DNA of 64,000 nucleotides from positions 1-64,000 of the forward strand of contig JAHFUZ010000002.1 in NCBI GenBank assembly GCA_023264815.1, in the 5' to 3' direction. The stretch's first letter is position 1, and every line of letters begins with the position of its first letter. The notes below the pieces were generated by a model. That model saw only the letters and a list, made by a program, of their open reading frames with translations, was not told where the DNA came from and ran no database searches. The position numbers and the translations under genes are program-made. Of the stretch, positions 15,743-28,217 are shown in pieces. The DNA comes from Arthrobacter sp. (lineage in GTDB: Bacteria; Actinomycetota; Actinomycetes; Actinomycetales; Micrococcaceae).

Positions 15743-17466
15743 TGGGCTGTGTCCTTCTGGTCGGCGTTACCGAGCACTGCCGCTACCGGAGCAGGCGACT
15801 CGACTGTGTGTACCTGGGAGAGTTCGGGGTGGTGAAGGTCCAGGGCGGGACGCTCCGAGCGGATCCGGGGCAGGGACGTGAAGTTGTGCCGCGGCGGCGG
15901 GCAGGACGTGGCCCACTCCAGTGAGGCGCCGAAGCCCCAGGGATCGTCAACCTCCACCTTTTCCGAACTGCGCCAGGTCACGTACACGTTCCAGAAGAAC
16001 GGGATCAGTGAGGCACCCAGAACAAACGAGGAGATGGTGGAGAACTGGTTCATCCAGGTGAAGTTGTCCTCCACCAGGTAGTCAGCGTAGCGGCGGGGCA
16101 TGCCTTCCACGCCGAGCCAGTGCTGGATGAGGAAGGTTCCGTGGAAGCCCAGGAACAGCAGCCAGAAGTGGATCTTACCGAGGCGCTCGTTGAGCATTCT
16201 GCCCGTGAACTTGGGCCACCAGAAGTAGAAGCCTGCGAACATGGCGAACACCACGGTGCCGAAGACCACGTAGTGGAAGTGTGCCACCACGAAGTATGAG
16301 TCCGAGACGTGGAAGTCCAGCGGGGGAGAGGCCAGGATGATGCCGGTCAGGCCGCCGAAGAGGAACGTGACCAGGAAGCCGATGCTCCACAGCATGGGGG
16401 TTTCGAAGGTCAGCGAACCGCGCCACATGGTGCCGATCCAGTTGAAGAACTTCACCCCGGTGGGCACCGCGATCAGCATGGTCATGAACGCGAAGAACGG
16501 CAGCAGCACCGAACCGGTGACGTACATGTGGTGCGCCCACACCGTGACGGAGAGTGCGGCAATGGCGATGGTGGCGTAGACGAGGCCCTTGTAGCCGAAG
16601 ATCGGCTTGCGGCTGAAGACCGGGAAGATCTCCGACACGATGCCGAAGAACGGCAGCGCAATGATGTACACCTCGGGATGGCCGAAGAACCAGAACAGGT
16701 GCTGCCAGAGTACCGCACCGCCGTTTTCCGGGTCGAAGATATGCGCTCCGAAGCGACGGTCGGCGCCGAGCGCAAACAGTGCGGCGGCCAGCGGCGGGAA
16801 GGCCATGAGGACCAGGATCGAGGTGATCAGGGCGTTCCAGGTGAAGATGGGCATCCGCCACATGGTCATGCCGGGAGCGCGCATGCAGATGATGGTGGTG
16901 ATGAAGTTGACCGCACCCAGGATGGTGCCAAAGCCGGACAGCGCCAGGCCGAAGACCCACAGGTCACCGCCGATGCCCGGGCTGAAGGTGGTATTGGACA
17001 GCGGCGCGTAGGCGAACCAGCCGAACGACGCAGCACCCTGGGGCGTGATGAAGCCGGAGACTGCGATCGTGGAGCCAAACAGGAAGAACCAGAACGCCAG
17101 GGCGTTGAGACGGGGGAACGCCACGTCCGGCGCACCGATCTGCAGCGGCATGATCACGTTGGTGAAGCCGGCGAACAGCGGTGTGGCGAACATCAGCAGC
17201 ATGACCGTGCCGTGCATGGTGAACATCTGGTTGTACTGCTCTTTGGTCTGCAGGATCTGCATGCCGGGTTCGAACAGTTCGGCGCGGATCAGCAGCGCCA
17301 TGACGCCGCCCAGGCAGAAGAACACAAACGACGCGATCAGGTACATGTACCCGATGGTCTTGTGGTCCGTTGAGGTGATCCAGTTGACGACGATGCGTCC
17401 CTTGGATTTAGGAACTACGGGAGCCTCTAGGGTTCCCACAGGTGCGGACTGGGTGTAAGTAGCCAC
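15739..17466 (-). CDS. ctaD: Cytochrome c oxidase subunit I
   Basis: A 575-residue heme-copper oxidase subunit with twelve membrane helices. Visible ligand motifs are HGTVML (heme a His), [10 protein letters not shown] (Cu-B His and the cross-linked Tyr), WAHHMYVTG (Cu-B His pair) and HFHYVVFGT (heme a3 and heme a His). HPEVY marks an A-type oxidase with the D and K proton channels. It reduces oxygen with electrons from the bcc complex. It follows ctaC by ten bases. The C-terminal 40 residues are a soluble Pro-rich tail. Confidence 0.97.
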   Translation of the reverse strand: MATYTQSAPVGTLEAPVVPKSKGRIVVNWITSTDHKTIGYMYLIASFVFFCLGGVMALLIRAELFEPGMQILQTKEQYNQMFTMHGTVMLLMFATPLFAGFTNVIMPLQIGAPDVAFPRLNALAFWFFLFGSTIAVSGFITPQGAASFGWFAYAPLSNTTFSPGIGGDLWVFGLALSGFGTILGAVNFITTIICMRAPGMTMWRMPIFTWNALITSILVLMAFPPLAAALFALGADRRFGAHIFDPENGGAVLWQHLFWFFGHPEVYIIALPFFGIVSEIFPVFSRKPIFGYKGLVYATIAIAALSVTVWAHHMYVTGSVLLPFFAFMTMLIAVPTGVKFFNWIGTMWRGSLTFETPMLWSIGFLVTFLFGGLTGIILASPPLDFHVSDSYFVVAHFHYVVFGTVVFAMFAGFYFWWPKFTGRMLNERLGKIHFWLLFLGFHGTFLIQHWLGVEGMPRRYADYLVEDNFTWMNQFSTISSFVLGASLIPFFWNVYVTWRSSEKVEVDDPWGFGASLEWATSCPPPRHNFTSLPRIRSERPALDLHHPELSQVHTVESPAPVAAVLGNADQKDTAQ

Positions 17467-17476
17467 GTCGCTCCCC

Positions 17477-18349
17477 CTACTTCGTTTCGTTCAGGTTCGG
17501 GTTGCGGTCGTACTCTGCACCGAGGAGACCGGTGTTTCCTGCGGCCTTGAGCTGGTCCATGTGAGCCTGGAATTCAGTCTCGGAGACAACTTTCACGCGG
17601 AACAGCATTTCGGAGTGGTACTCGCCGCAGAGTTCTGCACATTTTCCGTCATAGGTCCCCTCCTTGGTGGGGGTGAACCGGATGTAGTTGGTCTTACCCG
17701 GGATCATGTCGCGCTTCTGGAGGAAGGCGGGAACCCAGAAAGAGTGGATGACATCGCGTGAGTTCAGTTCAAGGTCTACCGACTTGCCAACCGGCAAGTA
17801 GAGCGTAGGAAGAGCTTCCTTGTCGATGGTGTTGCCTGTGAGGTGAGCCTGGACGCCTGCTTCGTAGACGTCTTCCTCGATGACCTCGCCGGATTTGTAG
17901 TTGAAGTCCCATGCCCACTGCTTGCCGCGGACGTCAACAACGACGTCGGCCGGCTGAGAGCGGTCATCGATGGCTTGCTGGTCGCGGTCGGTGAAGTAGA
18001 AGAACACCAGGACCATAAAGATCGGGATGGTCAGGTAAAAGACTTCAAGCGGCAGGTTGAAGCTGATCTGCTTCGGGAACCCTACGGTCCCCTTGCGGCG
18101 GCGATAGGCAACAAGGCACCAGACAATCAAGCCCCACGTAATGATGCCCACAACAAGGGCTGCAATCCATGAGTTGACCCAGAGGTCCATGATCCGATCA
18201 GTGTGGTTTGTGGTGCCACGCTCGGTGGGCAGCCACCCCTTCGATACCTCTGGCGAACATCCAGTCAAAACCAACGCGCCGGCAACTGCCAAGCCTGAGA
18301 TCTTTGTGATCGTTTTGCGTCGGCTGCCGGTTCGGTTCTGCGAACTCAC
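17477..18349 (-). CDS. ctaC: Cytochrome c oxidase subunit II
   Basis: A 290-residue subunit with a lipoprotein-type signal (VLTGC near residue 31), two membrane helices (about 54-76 and 95-117) and a periplasmic cupredoxin domain. The Cu-A site is [12 protein letters not shown] (about 237-248) plus an upstream His in DVIHSFWVP. It accepts electrons from the QcrC cytochrome and passes them to subunit I. It is first in ctaC-ctaD-ctaF. A hairpin at 18377-18404 (GCCCGG...CCGGGC) lies in its leader. Confidence 0.96.
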   Translation of the reverse strand: MSSQNRTGSRRKTITKISGLAVAGALVLTGCSPEVSKGWLPTERGTTNHTDRIMDLWVNSWIAALVVGIITWGLIVWCLVAYRRRKGTVGFPKQISFNLPLEVFYLTIPIFMVLVFFYFTDRDQQAIDDRSQPADVVVDVRGKQWAWDFNYKSGEVIEEDVYEAGVQAHLTGNTIDKEALPTLYLPVGKSVDLELNSRDVIHSFWVPAFLQKRDMIPGKTNYIRFTPTKEGTYDGKCAELCGEYHSEMLFRVKVVSETEFQAHMDQLKAAGNTGLLGAEYDRNPNLNETK

Positions 18350-18533
18350 AGACGGCCCTTCCTACTTGTTGCTGTTGCCCGGCAGGCTCTACTGCCTTCC
18401 GGGCACAAAAGTTTTACTACTCGGTGTAGAGCTTACCGCTCCGCCGGGCTTTTCGCCCACATGTCGGCGCCGTGCCCCCGTGCCGTTTTTGGCGGACGGA
18501 AAGCATGCGCCGGCATCGGGCGAAAGGACCGGG

Positions 18534-18923
18534 TCAGTGGAACGAATCACCACATGCGCAGGAACCCCCGGCATTGGGATTGTCAATGGTGAAACCCTGC
18601 TTCGAGATGGTGTCCTCGAAGTCGATGCTCGCGCCGCTGAGGTACGGAACGCTCATCTTGTCCACCACAACTTCAACGCCGTCGTAGTCGCGGACAGCGT
18701 CGCCGTCAAGGAGGCGCTCGTCGAAGTACAGCTGGTAGATCAGGCCCGAGCATCCGCCGGGCTGGACTGCAACACGGAGCCGGAGATCTGTGCGGCCTTC
18801 CTGTTCCAGGAGGCTGCGGACCTTTCCTGCAGCGACGTCGGTCAGCTTGACCTCGTGCGTGGCCAGTTCATCGCCGGCAGCGGCTGCGGTTTCCGTGGTG
18901 TTCTCGTTTGTTGCGGTGCTCAT
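18534..18923 (-). CDS. erpA: Iron-sulfur cluster insertion protein, ErpA/HesB type
   Basis: A 129-residue A-type carrier. The three conserved cysteines are present: Cys58 in PGGCSGLIYQ and Cys122/Cys124 in GGSCACGDSF. It delivers 2Fe-2S or 4Fe-4S clusters to target proteins; a Rieske protein and other Fe-S enzymes are encoded nearby, which fits. The ATG at 18923 is preferred because AAAGGTAGG precedes it; 15 codons upstream in frame look unrelated. The divergent or adjacent genes give no operon; it lies 184 bp upstream of ctaC in the same direction. Confidence 0.93.
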   Translation of the reverse strand: MSTATNENTTETAAAAGDELATHEVKLTDVAAGKVRSLLEQEGRTDLRLRVAVQPGGCSGLIYQLYFDERLLDGDAVRDYDGVEVVVDKMSVPYLSGASIDFEDTISKQGFTIDNPNAGGSCACGDSFH

Positions 18924-19104
18924 GTGGCCTACCTTTGGACGGTCTTGGCGGCACCGCGTCAGCGGCACCTGCCCCTACAGATACGGTATGGGCTATAGCT
19001 ACATGCTACTTCGGTCAGTCGTGTAGCTCTAACTGCAGACGTAACCGTAATGGCCCGGTCATTTGTTCCCTGGGCCGTTGGCCGGTCCACACGCCACCGG
19101 CCGC

Positions 19105-20565
19105 TCAGCCCAGGCCCTCCGAGTTAAGCCGCGCCAAAAGCAGCGCCTCGGCAACAACGGCATTCCTGAAGTCACCGATATGCAATGACTCGTTGGCACT
19201 GTGGGCGCGGGAATCCGGATCCTCCACTCCGGTCACGAGGATCTGTACGTCCGGGTAGACCTCCAACAGGTCTGAAATGAACGGGATTGATCCGCCGATG
19301 CCCATCTCCACAGCCGGCACACCCCAGGCCTCCCCCAGCGCCCACATGGCGAACTCCGCAGCTGCCGAGGACGTATCAGCCAGGAATGAGTTACCGCTCT
19401 CGCCGGGCGTGAAAACCACCTTCGCACCGAACGGTGCGTGGGCCTCGACGTGCCGGCGCACTGCCTCCATCGCCTCTTCCGGCACCTGGCCGGGCGCCAG
19501 CCGGAGGCTGAACTTGGCACGCGCCCGCGGCAGGAGGGTATTCGACGCCACGTCCACCGCGGGAGCGTCGAATCCGATGATGGACAATGCAGGCTTGGTC
19601 CACATTCTGGCGGCGATGGAACCCGTTCCGGCGAGGCGGACACCGTCAAGAACGGAGGCATCCGCCCGGTACTCCTCTTCCGTCAGGTCCACGCCGGCGT
19701 TGTCGAACGACACCAGTCCTTCGACGGCGACGTTTCCCGCTTCATCGTGGAGGGTGGCGATCAGCCGGGACAGCAGGGTGGGAGCGTCCAGGACCGGCCC
19801 GCCGAACATGCCTGAGTGGACAGCGTGGTCCAGGACCTGCACCTCAATGGTGCCGTCAACGAGTCCGCGCAGGCTGGTGGTCAGTGCGGGTATGCCTACC
19901 TTCCAGTTACTGGAGTCCGCTACGACGATCACGTCAGCCTGCAGGAGTTCCCGGTGCGTTTCAAGGAACGGACGGAACGTGGGTGAGCCGGCTTCCTCCT
20001 CGCCCTCGAAGAAGAATGTGACGCCAAGGCCGAATTCGCCGCCCAGAGTCTCGGCGGCCGCAGTGTAAGCGGCCAGGTGCGCCATGATCCCGGCTTTGTC
20101 GTCGGCAGCGCCGCGCCCGTAGAGGCGTCCGTTGCGTTCGACGGCGGTGAACGGCTCTGATTCCCAAAACGCCGGATCACCCGGCGGCTGTACGTCGTGG
20201 TGGGCGTACAGGAGGATGGTCGGCTTCCCTGCCGCTGCCGGCCGGCGCGCGACGACAGCGGGCCCACCCGCGGTACCATCCGCTTTCGGGCTGCGGAGAA
20301 TCTGAACGTCCTTGACCCCGGCTGACCGGAGCAGTTCCGCCACGGCGGCGGCGCTGGAGTCCAAGGGGGCGGGGTCGAAACTTGGCCAGGCGATGCCGGG
20401 AATGGCCACAAGTTCCTTGAGTCGGGTCAGGGTGGCATCGAAGGAACCGGCTACGGCTCGCCGCAGTGCTGCCCCGTCGACGGAGCCACCAGGGAGACCG
20501 GCGCCGGGGGTGTTGGCCGCGGGGGTTCTGGCGTCGTAGGGCGTTGGTGTTGGTGTGGGTGTCAT
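19105..20565 (-). CDS. M20-family dipeptidase/peptidase
   Basis: A 486-residue cytoplasmic metallopeptidase. The di-zinc site motifs are LLYAHHDVQ (first His and Asp), GRGAADDKAGI (bridging Asp) and FEGEEEAGSP (general base Glu and Glu ligand), with a later His in the ESLHIGDFR segment. A lid/dimerisation domain is inserted near residues 210-360. Such proteins hydrolyse dipeptides or N-terminal residues of short peptides. The ATG at 20565 lacks a clear ribosome site; the following Thr-Pro repeats (TPTPTPTP) are a low-complexity leader. It is divergent from the DUF3043 gene with 53 bp between. Confidence 0.88.
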   Translation of the reverse strand: MTPTPTPTPYDARTPAANTPGAGLPGGSVDGAALRRAVAGSFDATLTRLKELVAIPGIAWPSFDPAPLDSSAAAVAELLRSAGVKDVQILRSPKADGTAGGPAVVARRPAAAGKPTILLYAHHDVQPPGDPAFWESEPFTAVERNGRLYGRGAADDKAGIMAHLAAYTAAAETLGGEFGLGVTFFFEGEEEAGSPTFRPFLETHRELLQADVIVVADSSNWKVGIPALTTSLRGLVDGTIEVQVLDHAVHSGMFGGPVLDAPTLLSRLIATLHDEAGNVAVEGLVSFDNAGVDLTEEEYRADASVLDGVRLAGTGSIAARMWTKPALSIIGFDAPAVDVASNTLLPRARAKFSLRLAPGQVPEEAMEAVRRHVEAHAPFGAKVVFTPGESGNSFLADTSSAAAEFAMWALGEAWGVPAVEMGIGGSIPFISDLLEVYPDVQILVTGVEDPDSRAHSANESLHIGDFRNAVVAEALLLARLNSEGLG

Positions 20566-20618
20566 GGCGATCACATTACCCGGGCAAAATCCATGGGGCC
20601 GCAAGGTATTCTGTTCAG

Positions 20619-21221
20619 GTGTTCGGACGTAAAAAGGAAGCGCCTACGGCGCAGGAATCAATAGACCAGCAGGCCGCTGAAGCGGCCGCCCGGCAGGATG
20701 CCGCGTTGGGCAAGGGCGCGCCCACTCCTAAACGCAAAGCGCAGGAAGCTGCCCGCAAGCGGCCCCTGGTGCCGGAAGACCGCAAAGCCTCCAAGGCTGC
20801 CGAGCGCCAGGCAATCCAGGACCAGCGGGCCAAAATGCGCCAGGCGTTGGACACCGGCGACGAAAAATTCCTGCCCATCCGCGACAAGGGCCCGCAGAAG
20901 CGTTTCGCCCGCGACTACGTGGATGCCCGTTTCAGCCTCGGCGAATACCTGATGTTCGGCGCCCTGGTGTTTGTCATCATTTCCCTGATTGTGCCGGCAT
21001 CCAGCGAGCAGATGGTGTACGTCCTGGGCGGTTTTTGGGTGATGTTCCTGGCCGTGTTTGTGGACGTCTTCATTCTGTCCCGCCAGCTCCGCAAGAAACT
21101 GACCGCGAAATTCGGGGACGTTGAGCGCGGCACCGTCTGGTACGGCTCCATGCGTTCCATGCAGTTCCGCAAGCTGCGCCTTCCCAAGCCGCTGGTGAAG
21201 CGCGGTCAGTACCCCTCCTGA
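20619..21221 (+). CDS. DUF3043 family membrane protein
   Basis: A 200-residue actinobacterial protein of unknown function. The GTG start gives VFGRKKEAPT, the usual N-terminus of this family. A long charged, probably coiled or disordered stretch (about 10-95, many Ala/Lys/Arg/Gln) is followed by two adjacent membrane helices (about 110-128 and 133-152) and a basic tail. TATTCT at 20607-20612 is seven bases before the GTG, with no Shine-Dalgarno, so a leaderless mRNA is likely. The charged N-terminal part suggests interaction with nucleic acid or partner proteins at the membrane. Confidence 0.85.
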   Translation: MFGRKKEAPTAQESIDQQAAEAAARQDAALGKGAPTPKRKAQEAARKRPLVPEDRKASKAAERQAIQDQRAKMRQALDTGDEKFLPIRDKGPQKRFARDYVDARFSLGEYLMFGALVFVIISLIVPASSEQMVYVLGGFWVMFLAVFVDVFILSRQLRKKLTAKFGDVERGTVWYGSMRSMQFRKLRLPKPLVKRGQYPS

Positions 21222-21300
21222 GGCAACTGCACTGATCAGGCTGCCCCTGGTATTACTGCCCGCGCTACTACCCGCGCGGCGGCAGCTCACTCCCCCACAT

Positions 21301-21344
21301 GACAAGAAATCCCCGGCGGTCTGACCGCCGGGGATTTCTTGTCA
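21301..21344. terminator. Bidirectional intrinsic terminator
   Basis: GACAAGAAATCCCCGGCGGT pairs with its complement around CTG/ACCG, with T-rich sequence on both strands. It separates the convergent DUF3043 gene and pyrD. Confidence 0.92.
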
Positions 21345-21351
21345 TCAGACC

Positions 21352-22422
21352 TCAGGGCCTGCGGTTTTTAGCCAGCTCGCGGTTGATCCGGGCCGCCCAG
21401 AAGGGGCCCTCGTAGAGGAACGCAGTGTAGCCCTGCACCAGGGTTGCGCCGGCGTCCAGGCGTTCCTGGACATCCTTTGCGGTTTCGACGCCGCCGACCG
21501 CCACCAGCGTGATGGCGCCGCCGGTGGCCTCCTTGAGCCGCCTCAGGACCTCCAGTGAGCGCTGCTTCAGGGGCGCGCCGGACAGGCCCCCGGCACCAAT
21601 TGCGTCCACCACGGCCGCCGGGGACGTGAGTCCGGAGCGCCCGATGGTGGTGTTGGTGGCAATGATCCCGTCCAGTTTCAGGTCAAGTGCAAGGCGCGCA
21701 ACGTCGTCGATATCCTCATCGCTGAGGTCCGGGGCGATCTTAACCAGCAGCGGGACGTGCCGGCCGGCCGCCCTGTCTGCTTCCGTCCCCACGGCAGCCA
21801 ACAGCGGACGAAGGGTGTTGACGTCCTGGAGGAGGCGGAGTCCGGGCGTGTTGGGAGAGCTGACGTTGACCACCAGGTAATCCGCCGCCGGAGCGAGGCT
21901 CCGGGCGCTGATCAGGTAGTCAGCCGTAGCGTCGTCCAGCTCCACCACTTTGCTCTTGCCGATGTTCACGCCGATGACGGGGCGTACGTTGGGGTGCCTG
22001 CGCTGGAGGGCAGCCCGGGCTGCCTTGAGGCGGGGCTCGACGGCGGCCGCGCCGTCGTTGTTGAATCCCATCCGGTTAATCACCGCCCGGTCCTCCACCA
22101 GCCGGAAGAGCCTCGGCTTTTCATTGCCTGGCTGGGACTGGCCCGTGATAGTCCCTACTTCGACGTGACCGAAGCCCAGTTCGGCCAGTGCCTCGATGCC
22201 CAGGCCTTCCTTATCGAATCCGGCCGCAAGACCGAAGGGGGACGGGAAGGTCACGCCGAAGGCCTCAGTGCGGAGGCACGGTGCGGGTGCAGTAAGCCGC
22301 TGAAGCAGCCGGCCTGCACCGGAGGTATGGGCCAGCTTAATGCCCTTGAATCCGATCTTGTGGGCGCGTTCGGCGTCCATCCATGAAAAGGCCAGCTTGA
22401 AGAAAGTCGGATATACGCGCAT
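21352..22422 (-). CDS. pyrD: Dihydroorotate dehydrogenase (quinone), class 2
   Basis: A 356-residue FMN enzyme that oxidises dihydroorotate and reduces menaquinone. The N-terminal membrane-associating helices (RVYPTFFKLAFSWMDAERAHK) mark class 2. Core motifs are PFGLAAGFDKEG, VINRMGFNNDGA (substrate loop), VNVSSPNTPGL (catalytic Ser region) and LVAVGGVETAKD. The ATG at 22422 is chosen over an upstream start that adds 17 Arg-rich residues. It is separated from the divergent hydrolase pair by 74 bp. Confidence 0.95.
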   Translation of the reverse strand: MRVYPTFFKLAFSWMDAERAHKIGFKGIKLAHTSGAGRLLQRLTAPAPCLRTEAFGVTFPSPFGLAAGFDKEGLGIEALAELGFGHVEVGTITGQSQPGNEKPRLFRLVEDRAVINRMGFNNDGAAAVEPRLKAARAALQRRHPNVRPVIGVNIGKSKVVELDDATADYLISARSLAPAADYLVVNVSSPNTPGLRLLQDVNTLRPLLAAVGTEADRAAGRHVPLLVKIAPDLSDEDIDDVARLALDLKLDGIIATNTTIGRSGLTSPAAVVDAIGAGGLSGAPLKQRSLEVLRRLKEATGGAITLVAVGGVETAKDVQERLDAGATLVQGYTAFLYEGPFWAARINRELAKNRRP

Positions 22423-22496
22423 GGCTCTAGTTTTCCGTCTCCGGCGGTCCAGACCAAACCGGTCCGCCAGCATTGCTGTCCGGCTAGCATAAACCC

Positions 22497-23522
22497 ATGG
22501 AGTGGCAGCCAGACATTCTCGGTGCGGGCTTCCAAGCCTGCACGTTCGAAGCCGAAGCCGCCGACGGCGTTCGGCGGACGGCGACGCTGGTACGGTTTCG
22601 CCCCGGCACGGACCTGGCGGACGGGAACCGGCCCGGTGCAGCGCATGGCCCGCGGCAGAAGGTCCTGTTTCTTCATGGCTGGTCCGACTACTTCTTCAAC
22701 GTAGACCTGGCAAAATTTTGGGCGCGAAACGGCTATGGCTTCTATGCCCTGGACATGCACAACCACGGCCGCAGCCTGCGGCCCGGGGCACCCGGCGGCT
22801 ATGTGGCCAACCTGGCCGATTATGACGCCGAAATCGCCCAGGCCATCGCCCTTATCCGGAGCGACACGGAGGGTCCGGACACACCGGACCTCACACTCAT
22901 GGGCCACTCCACCGGCGGCCTGGTGGCCGCGCTGTGGGCCAGCAGCCACCCTGGTGAAGCCTCCCGGCTGGTGCTGAACAGCCCCTGGCTGGAGATGCAT
23001 GGCAGTTCGCTGGTACGCCGCGCCGCTTCCACAATGGTTGGTCCGGTGGCGCGTTTCCGGCCTGAGGCGGTCCTCCGCCTTCCCGAACGGGGATTCTATT
23101 GGCGGACCATCAGCAGTTCGGCCGACGGCGAGTGGAGCCTTGACGACAGGTTCCGGCCGCCGATGGCCTTCCCGCTCCGGGCCGGCTGGCTGAACGCCGT
23201 CCTGTCCGGACATGCCAGGGTGGCCAGGGGGCTCGGCATCGCCAGCCCTGTGCTGGTGCTGCTCTCCGGCGGCAGCGCCACTGGCCTCTTCTGGACCGAG
23301 GAAATGCGGCGGACAGACGCCGTGCTGGACGTGAACATCGTAGCCCTCCGTGCGCTCACACTGGGCCGCACCGTCACCGTGGAGCGCATAGACGGTGCCC
23401 TGCACGATGTCTTCCTGTCCCCGGCCACAGTACGGACGGACGCCTATGCCAGGCTTTCCCGCTGGCTGCGCGCCTACGGACCTGCCGTGCCAGGGCCCAC
23501 CGGCCATGGACCCGGCGCATGA
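22497..23522 (+). CDS. Alpha/beta hydrolase (serine lipase/lysophospholipase type), copy 1
   Basis: A 341-residue hydrolase. The oxyanion-hole segment is FLHGWSDYFF; the nucleophile elbow is GHSTGG (about 137-142); the catalytic Asp and His are likely in DAVLDV and ALHDVF near the C-terminus. It is similar along its full length to the next gene, so the two arose by tandem duplication. The stop overlaps the ATG of copy 2 (ATGA). No signal peptide. It may act on a lipid or ester; the substrate is not known. Confidence 0.82.
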   Translation: MEWQPDILGAGFQACTFEAEAADGVRRTATLVRFRPGTDLADGNRPGAAHGPRQKVLFLHGWSDYFFNVDLAKFWARNGYGFYALDMHNHGRSLRPGAPGGYVANLADYDAEIAQAIALIRSDTEGPDTPDLTLMGHSTGGLVAALWASSHPGEASRLVLNSPWLEMHGSSLVRRAASTMVGPVARFRPEAVLRLPERGFYWRTISSSADGEWSLDDRFRPPMAFPLRAGWLNAVLSGHARVARGLGIASPVLVLLSGGSATGLFWTEEMRRTDAVLDVNIVALRALTLGRTVTVERIDGALHDVFLSPATVRTDAYARLSRWLRAYGPAVPGPTGHGPGA

Positions 23523-24601
23523 CAGGACCGGGGCAGCACACCCATGCAGCCACGGGGCCGGCATCGGAGGCTGCCGGACATCCCTGGACTGACGATTTCC
23601 TGGGCCCGGGCTTCCAGTTCCGGCCGTTGGTCCTCACACCCGATGACGAAGGGGACGTCACAGCCACGCTGATCCGGTACGCCGCTCCCAACGACGAGCC
23701 GCCTGTGGAAAGCCGCCATCCGGCGGACGTCCAGGCAGTGCTATACCTCCACGGCTGGGCGGACTACTTCCTCCAGGCGGAACTGGCGGAAGAGCTCTCA
23801 GCGCAGGGGCTCCACTTCTATGCCATGGACCTCAGGAAGTTCGGGCGGAGCCTCCGTGACGGGCAGACACCCGGCTATGCGACGGACCTCCGCGTCTATG
23901 ACGAAGACCTCGATGCGGCGGTAGCAGCCATTCGGGCTGAGCTCTCGCCTCTGGCCGGGCCCTACGCATCACCCACAGTGCATCTCGTGGCGCACTCCTT
24001 TGGCGGCCTGGTGGCGGTGCTCTGGGCGGCACGGCATCCGGGCATGCTCGGCACCCTGGTGCTCAACGCGCCGTGGCTTGAGCTGCAGGGAAGCAGCCTG
24101 ATCCGAAACCTTGCCATGCACCTGGTGGAGCCGGTGGCACGGGCCGATCCACGCCGTCCCTTCCATCTGCCGGACATGCCCGGCTACTGGCAGAGCATCA
24201 GCAGCGAGGCGCACGGTGAGTGGCAGCTCCACCCCGTCTGGCGGCCAGCCGCCTCGTTTCCCCTCAGGGCGGGATGGGTGCGTGCCGTCCTCGCCGGGCA
24301 TTCAGCTGTGGCGAAAGGGCTGGACATCACGGCACCCATGCTGGTGATGCTTTCAGACCGGTCGAGGATCCAGGCGGAGTGGTCCGAGGAGCTGATGCAT
24401 GCAGACGCCGTGATTGATGTTGACGAGACCGCCGCACGTGCGCTTCGGCTGGGGCGACGGGTTGCGGTGTTTCGGTACCCCGGCGCGGTCCACGACATCT
24501 TCCTTTCCGGCCAACGGATCCGGCAGGAAGCCTACGGCGACGTTGCCCGGTGGGCGCTGTCCTACCCTTTCGGCGCGGCGGCGTCCACGGCACCGCCGTA
24601 G
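23519..24601 (+). CDS. Alpha/beta hydrolase, copy 2
   Basis: A 360-residue paralogue of the preceding gene, beginning on its stop codon. It keeps [10 protein letters not shown], the elbow AHSFGG (nucleophile Ser) and AVHDIF (catalytic His). Shared blocks are [12 protein letters not shown] versus NSPWLEMHGSSL and [17 protein letters not shown] versus AFPLRAGWLNAVLSGHA. The elbow differs (SFGG versus STGG), hinting at altered specificity. The 3' end overlaps the convergent uppS gene by 40 bases. Confidence 0.82.
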   Translation: MTGPGQHTHAATGPASEAAGHPWTDDFLGPGFQFRPLVLTPDDEGDVTATLIRYAAPNDEPPVESRHPADVQAVLYLHGWADYFLQAELAEELSAQGLHFYAMDLRKFGRSLRDGQTPGYATDLRVYDEDLDAAVAAIRAELSPLAGPYASPTVHLVAHSFGGLVAVLWAARHPGMLGTLVLNAPWLELQGSSLIRNLAMHLVEPVARADPRRPFHLPDMPGYWQSISSEAHGEWQLHPVWRPAASFPLRAGWVRAVLAGHSAVAKGLDITAPMLVMLSDRSRIQAEWSEELMHADAVIDVDETAARALRLGRRVAVFRYPGAVHDIFLSGQRIRQEAYGDVARWALSYPFGAAASTAPP

Positions 24602-25386
24602 CGCCGGTCCCGTTGGGCGTAGATTTCCACTGCTTCCCAGAGTGTCCGGCGGTCCACATCCGGCCAAAGTGTGTCCAAAAAGACAAATTCAGCGTAGGCC
24701 GACTGCCACAGCAGGAAATTGGAGAGCCGCTGCTCCCCCGAACTGCGCAGAAAAAGGTCCACATCCGGAAGGTCAGGTTCATCCAGGAACTTCTGGATGG
24801 TTTTCTCCGTGATTGACCCCGGTTTGAGCCTGCCTGCCGCCACCTCGGCGGCAATGGCGGACACAGCGTCCGTAATCTCTGCCCGCCCGCCGTAATTAAC
24901 ACACATGGTCAAGTTGCAGGTGCTGTTGCCGGCGGTGAACTCCTCAGCCTCTTCCAGTTCGCGAATAACAGAGCCCCACAACTTGGGCCGGCGACCGGAC
25001 CACCTTACGCGCACGCCCCAGTCGTTCAGCTGGTTCCGCTGCCTGCGCAGCACATCCTTGTTAAATCCCATGAGGAAGCGCACCTCCTCCGGTGAGCGGC
25101 GCCAGTTCTCAGTAGAGAACGCATAAACACTCACGTACTCAATGCCGAGCTCGATGGCGCCGGCCATCACATCCAGCAGGGCAGGCTCGCCGGCTTTATG
25201 GCCTTCGATCCTTGGCAGCCCACGTTGATTGGCCCAGCGCCCGTTACCGTCCATCACGATTGCCACATGGCGGGGAATGAATTCGGCGGGAATCGCCGGC
25301 GCCACCGCACCTGAAGGGTGCGGGTAGGGTGCCACCACAGGGGTGGTCCGGCTCCGCGAGGTGATGTTCTTTCTACCCAAGGCCAC
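24562..25386 (-). CDS. uppS: Isoprenyl (undecaprenyl-type) diphosphate synthase
   Basis: A 274-residue cis-prenyltransferase that makes the polyprenyl carrier for cell-wall synthesis. The signature [14 protein letters not shown] holds the catalytic Asp and the diphosphate-binding residues; [14 protein letters not shown] and the C-terminal [20 protein letters not shown] are also typical. An N-terminal tail of about 38 residues precedes the core. It starts two bases after recO stops, as an operon. Product chain length (C50 or C55) cannot be read from the sequence with confidence. Confidence 0.95.
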   Translation of the reverse strand: MALGRKNITSRSRTTPVVAPYPHPSGAVAPAIPAEFIPRHVAIVMDGNGRWANQRGLPRIEGHKAGEPALLDVMAGAIELGIEYVSVYAFSTENWRRSPEEVRFLMGFNKDVLRRQRNQLNDWGVRVRWSGRRPKLWGSVIRELEEAEEFTAGNSTCNLTMCVNYGGRAEITDAVSAIAAEVAAGRLKPGSITEKTIQKFLDEPDLPDVDLFLRSSGEQRLSNFLLWQSAYAEFVFLDTLWPDVDRRTLWEAVEIYAQRDRRYGGAVDAAAPKG

Positions 25387-25388
25387 TG

Positions 25389-26141
25389 TCAGCCACGCTC
25401 CACATGTTTGAGTGATTTCAGGACACGTTCAAGGTGCCATTGCAGGTATGCGGCCACCAGTCCGGCGGCTTCCCGGCGGTGTGGCACATCGGATCCGTCC
25501 GCCGTCGGCCAGTCTCCTGTGAGGAGGGCACTGAGCAAGGTGACCGTCCCAGCTGCCGGCGCCGGGGAGCCTGGCGGCCGGCAGTCGGCGCAGACCATCC
25601 CGCCCAGGGGTGCCGCGAACGCCGTGTGCGGCCCCGGCGAACCGCAGCGGGCACAGTCCGTGAAGCTCGGCGCCCATCCGCCGGTGGCCAGTGCACGGAG
25701 CAGGTACGAATCCAGGATCAGCCCTGGTGCATGGTCGCCGCGACTGAGCGAGGCCAGTGCCCCCACGAGCAGGTTGTACTGGGCTGTACCTGCTTCGCCA
25801 TCAACGTCGGTGAGTTTTTCGGCTGTTTCCGTCATGGCAGCGGCAACGGTGTAGCGGCCGTAGTCGGCCGCGATGTTTCCGCCATATGCGCCTTTGGCAA
25901 CAGCCTGGGTCACGATGTCGAGCGTTTTTCCGGACACCAGCTGCAGGTCAGCCACCATGAAGGGTTCCAGCCGGGCGCCGAACTTGCTGCTGGTCCGCCG
26001 GATACCCTTCGCCACGGCCCGGATCTGGCCGTGGTGCTTGGTCAGGAGGGTGATCATGCGGTCGGCTTCGCCGAGCTTGTGCGTTCGAAGCACGACGGCG
26101 TCATCGCGGTAGGACCGCGCGGCAAAGGATTGTTGGACCAC
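25389..26141 (-). CDS. recO: DNA repair protein RecO
   Basis: About 250 residues. An N-terminal OB fold ([25 protein letters not shown], shown in family alignments) is followed by a helical domain with a zinc-binding CARCG and CADC pair. RecO anneals single strands and loads RecA with RecR. I prefer the GTG at 26141 (GAAGA six bases upstream); a GTG at 26156 is also in frame. It is followed immediately by uppS, an arrangement common in actinobacteria. Confidence 0.93.
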   Translation of the reverse strand: MVQQSFAARSYRDDAVVLRTHKLGEADRMITLLTKHHGQIRAVAKGIRRTSSKFGARLEPFMVADLQLVSGKTLDIVTQAVAKGAYGGNIAADYGRYTVAAAMTETAEKLTDVDGEAGTAQYNLLVGALASLSRGDHAPGLILDSYLLRALATGGWAPSFTDCARCGSPGPHTAFAAPLGGMVCADCRPPGSPAPAAGTVTLLSALLTGDWPTADGSDVPHRREAAGLVAAYLQWHLERVLKSLKHVERG

Positions 26142-26226
26142 GGTTAATCTTCGCACTGTGTTCCGGAAAGCCGGGCATGCCGGTGCGTTGCGCGCCGTGA
26201 CTTCCGGCGCGCAACGCCTTTCCAGA

Positions 26227-28103
<1,877 letters not shown>

Positions 28104-28217
28104 CTTTTGAGAATAACACGCGTGCGTAAGATGAAGGTGCAACATCACCCGCTACGTCCACCATGCAGACGCCGCGCCGGTGCCAGCACCCGCGGTACGT
28201 CATACGAAGGAGCTTCT

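Noticed and set aside
16309..17373. Long plus-strand frame opposite ctaD
   Set aside because: It is a Glu/Gln/His-rich antisense shadow of a clear oxidase subunit gene.
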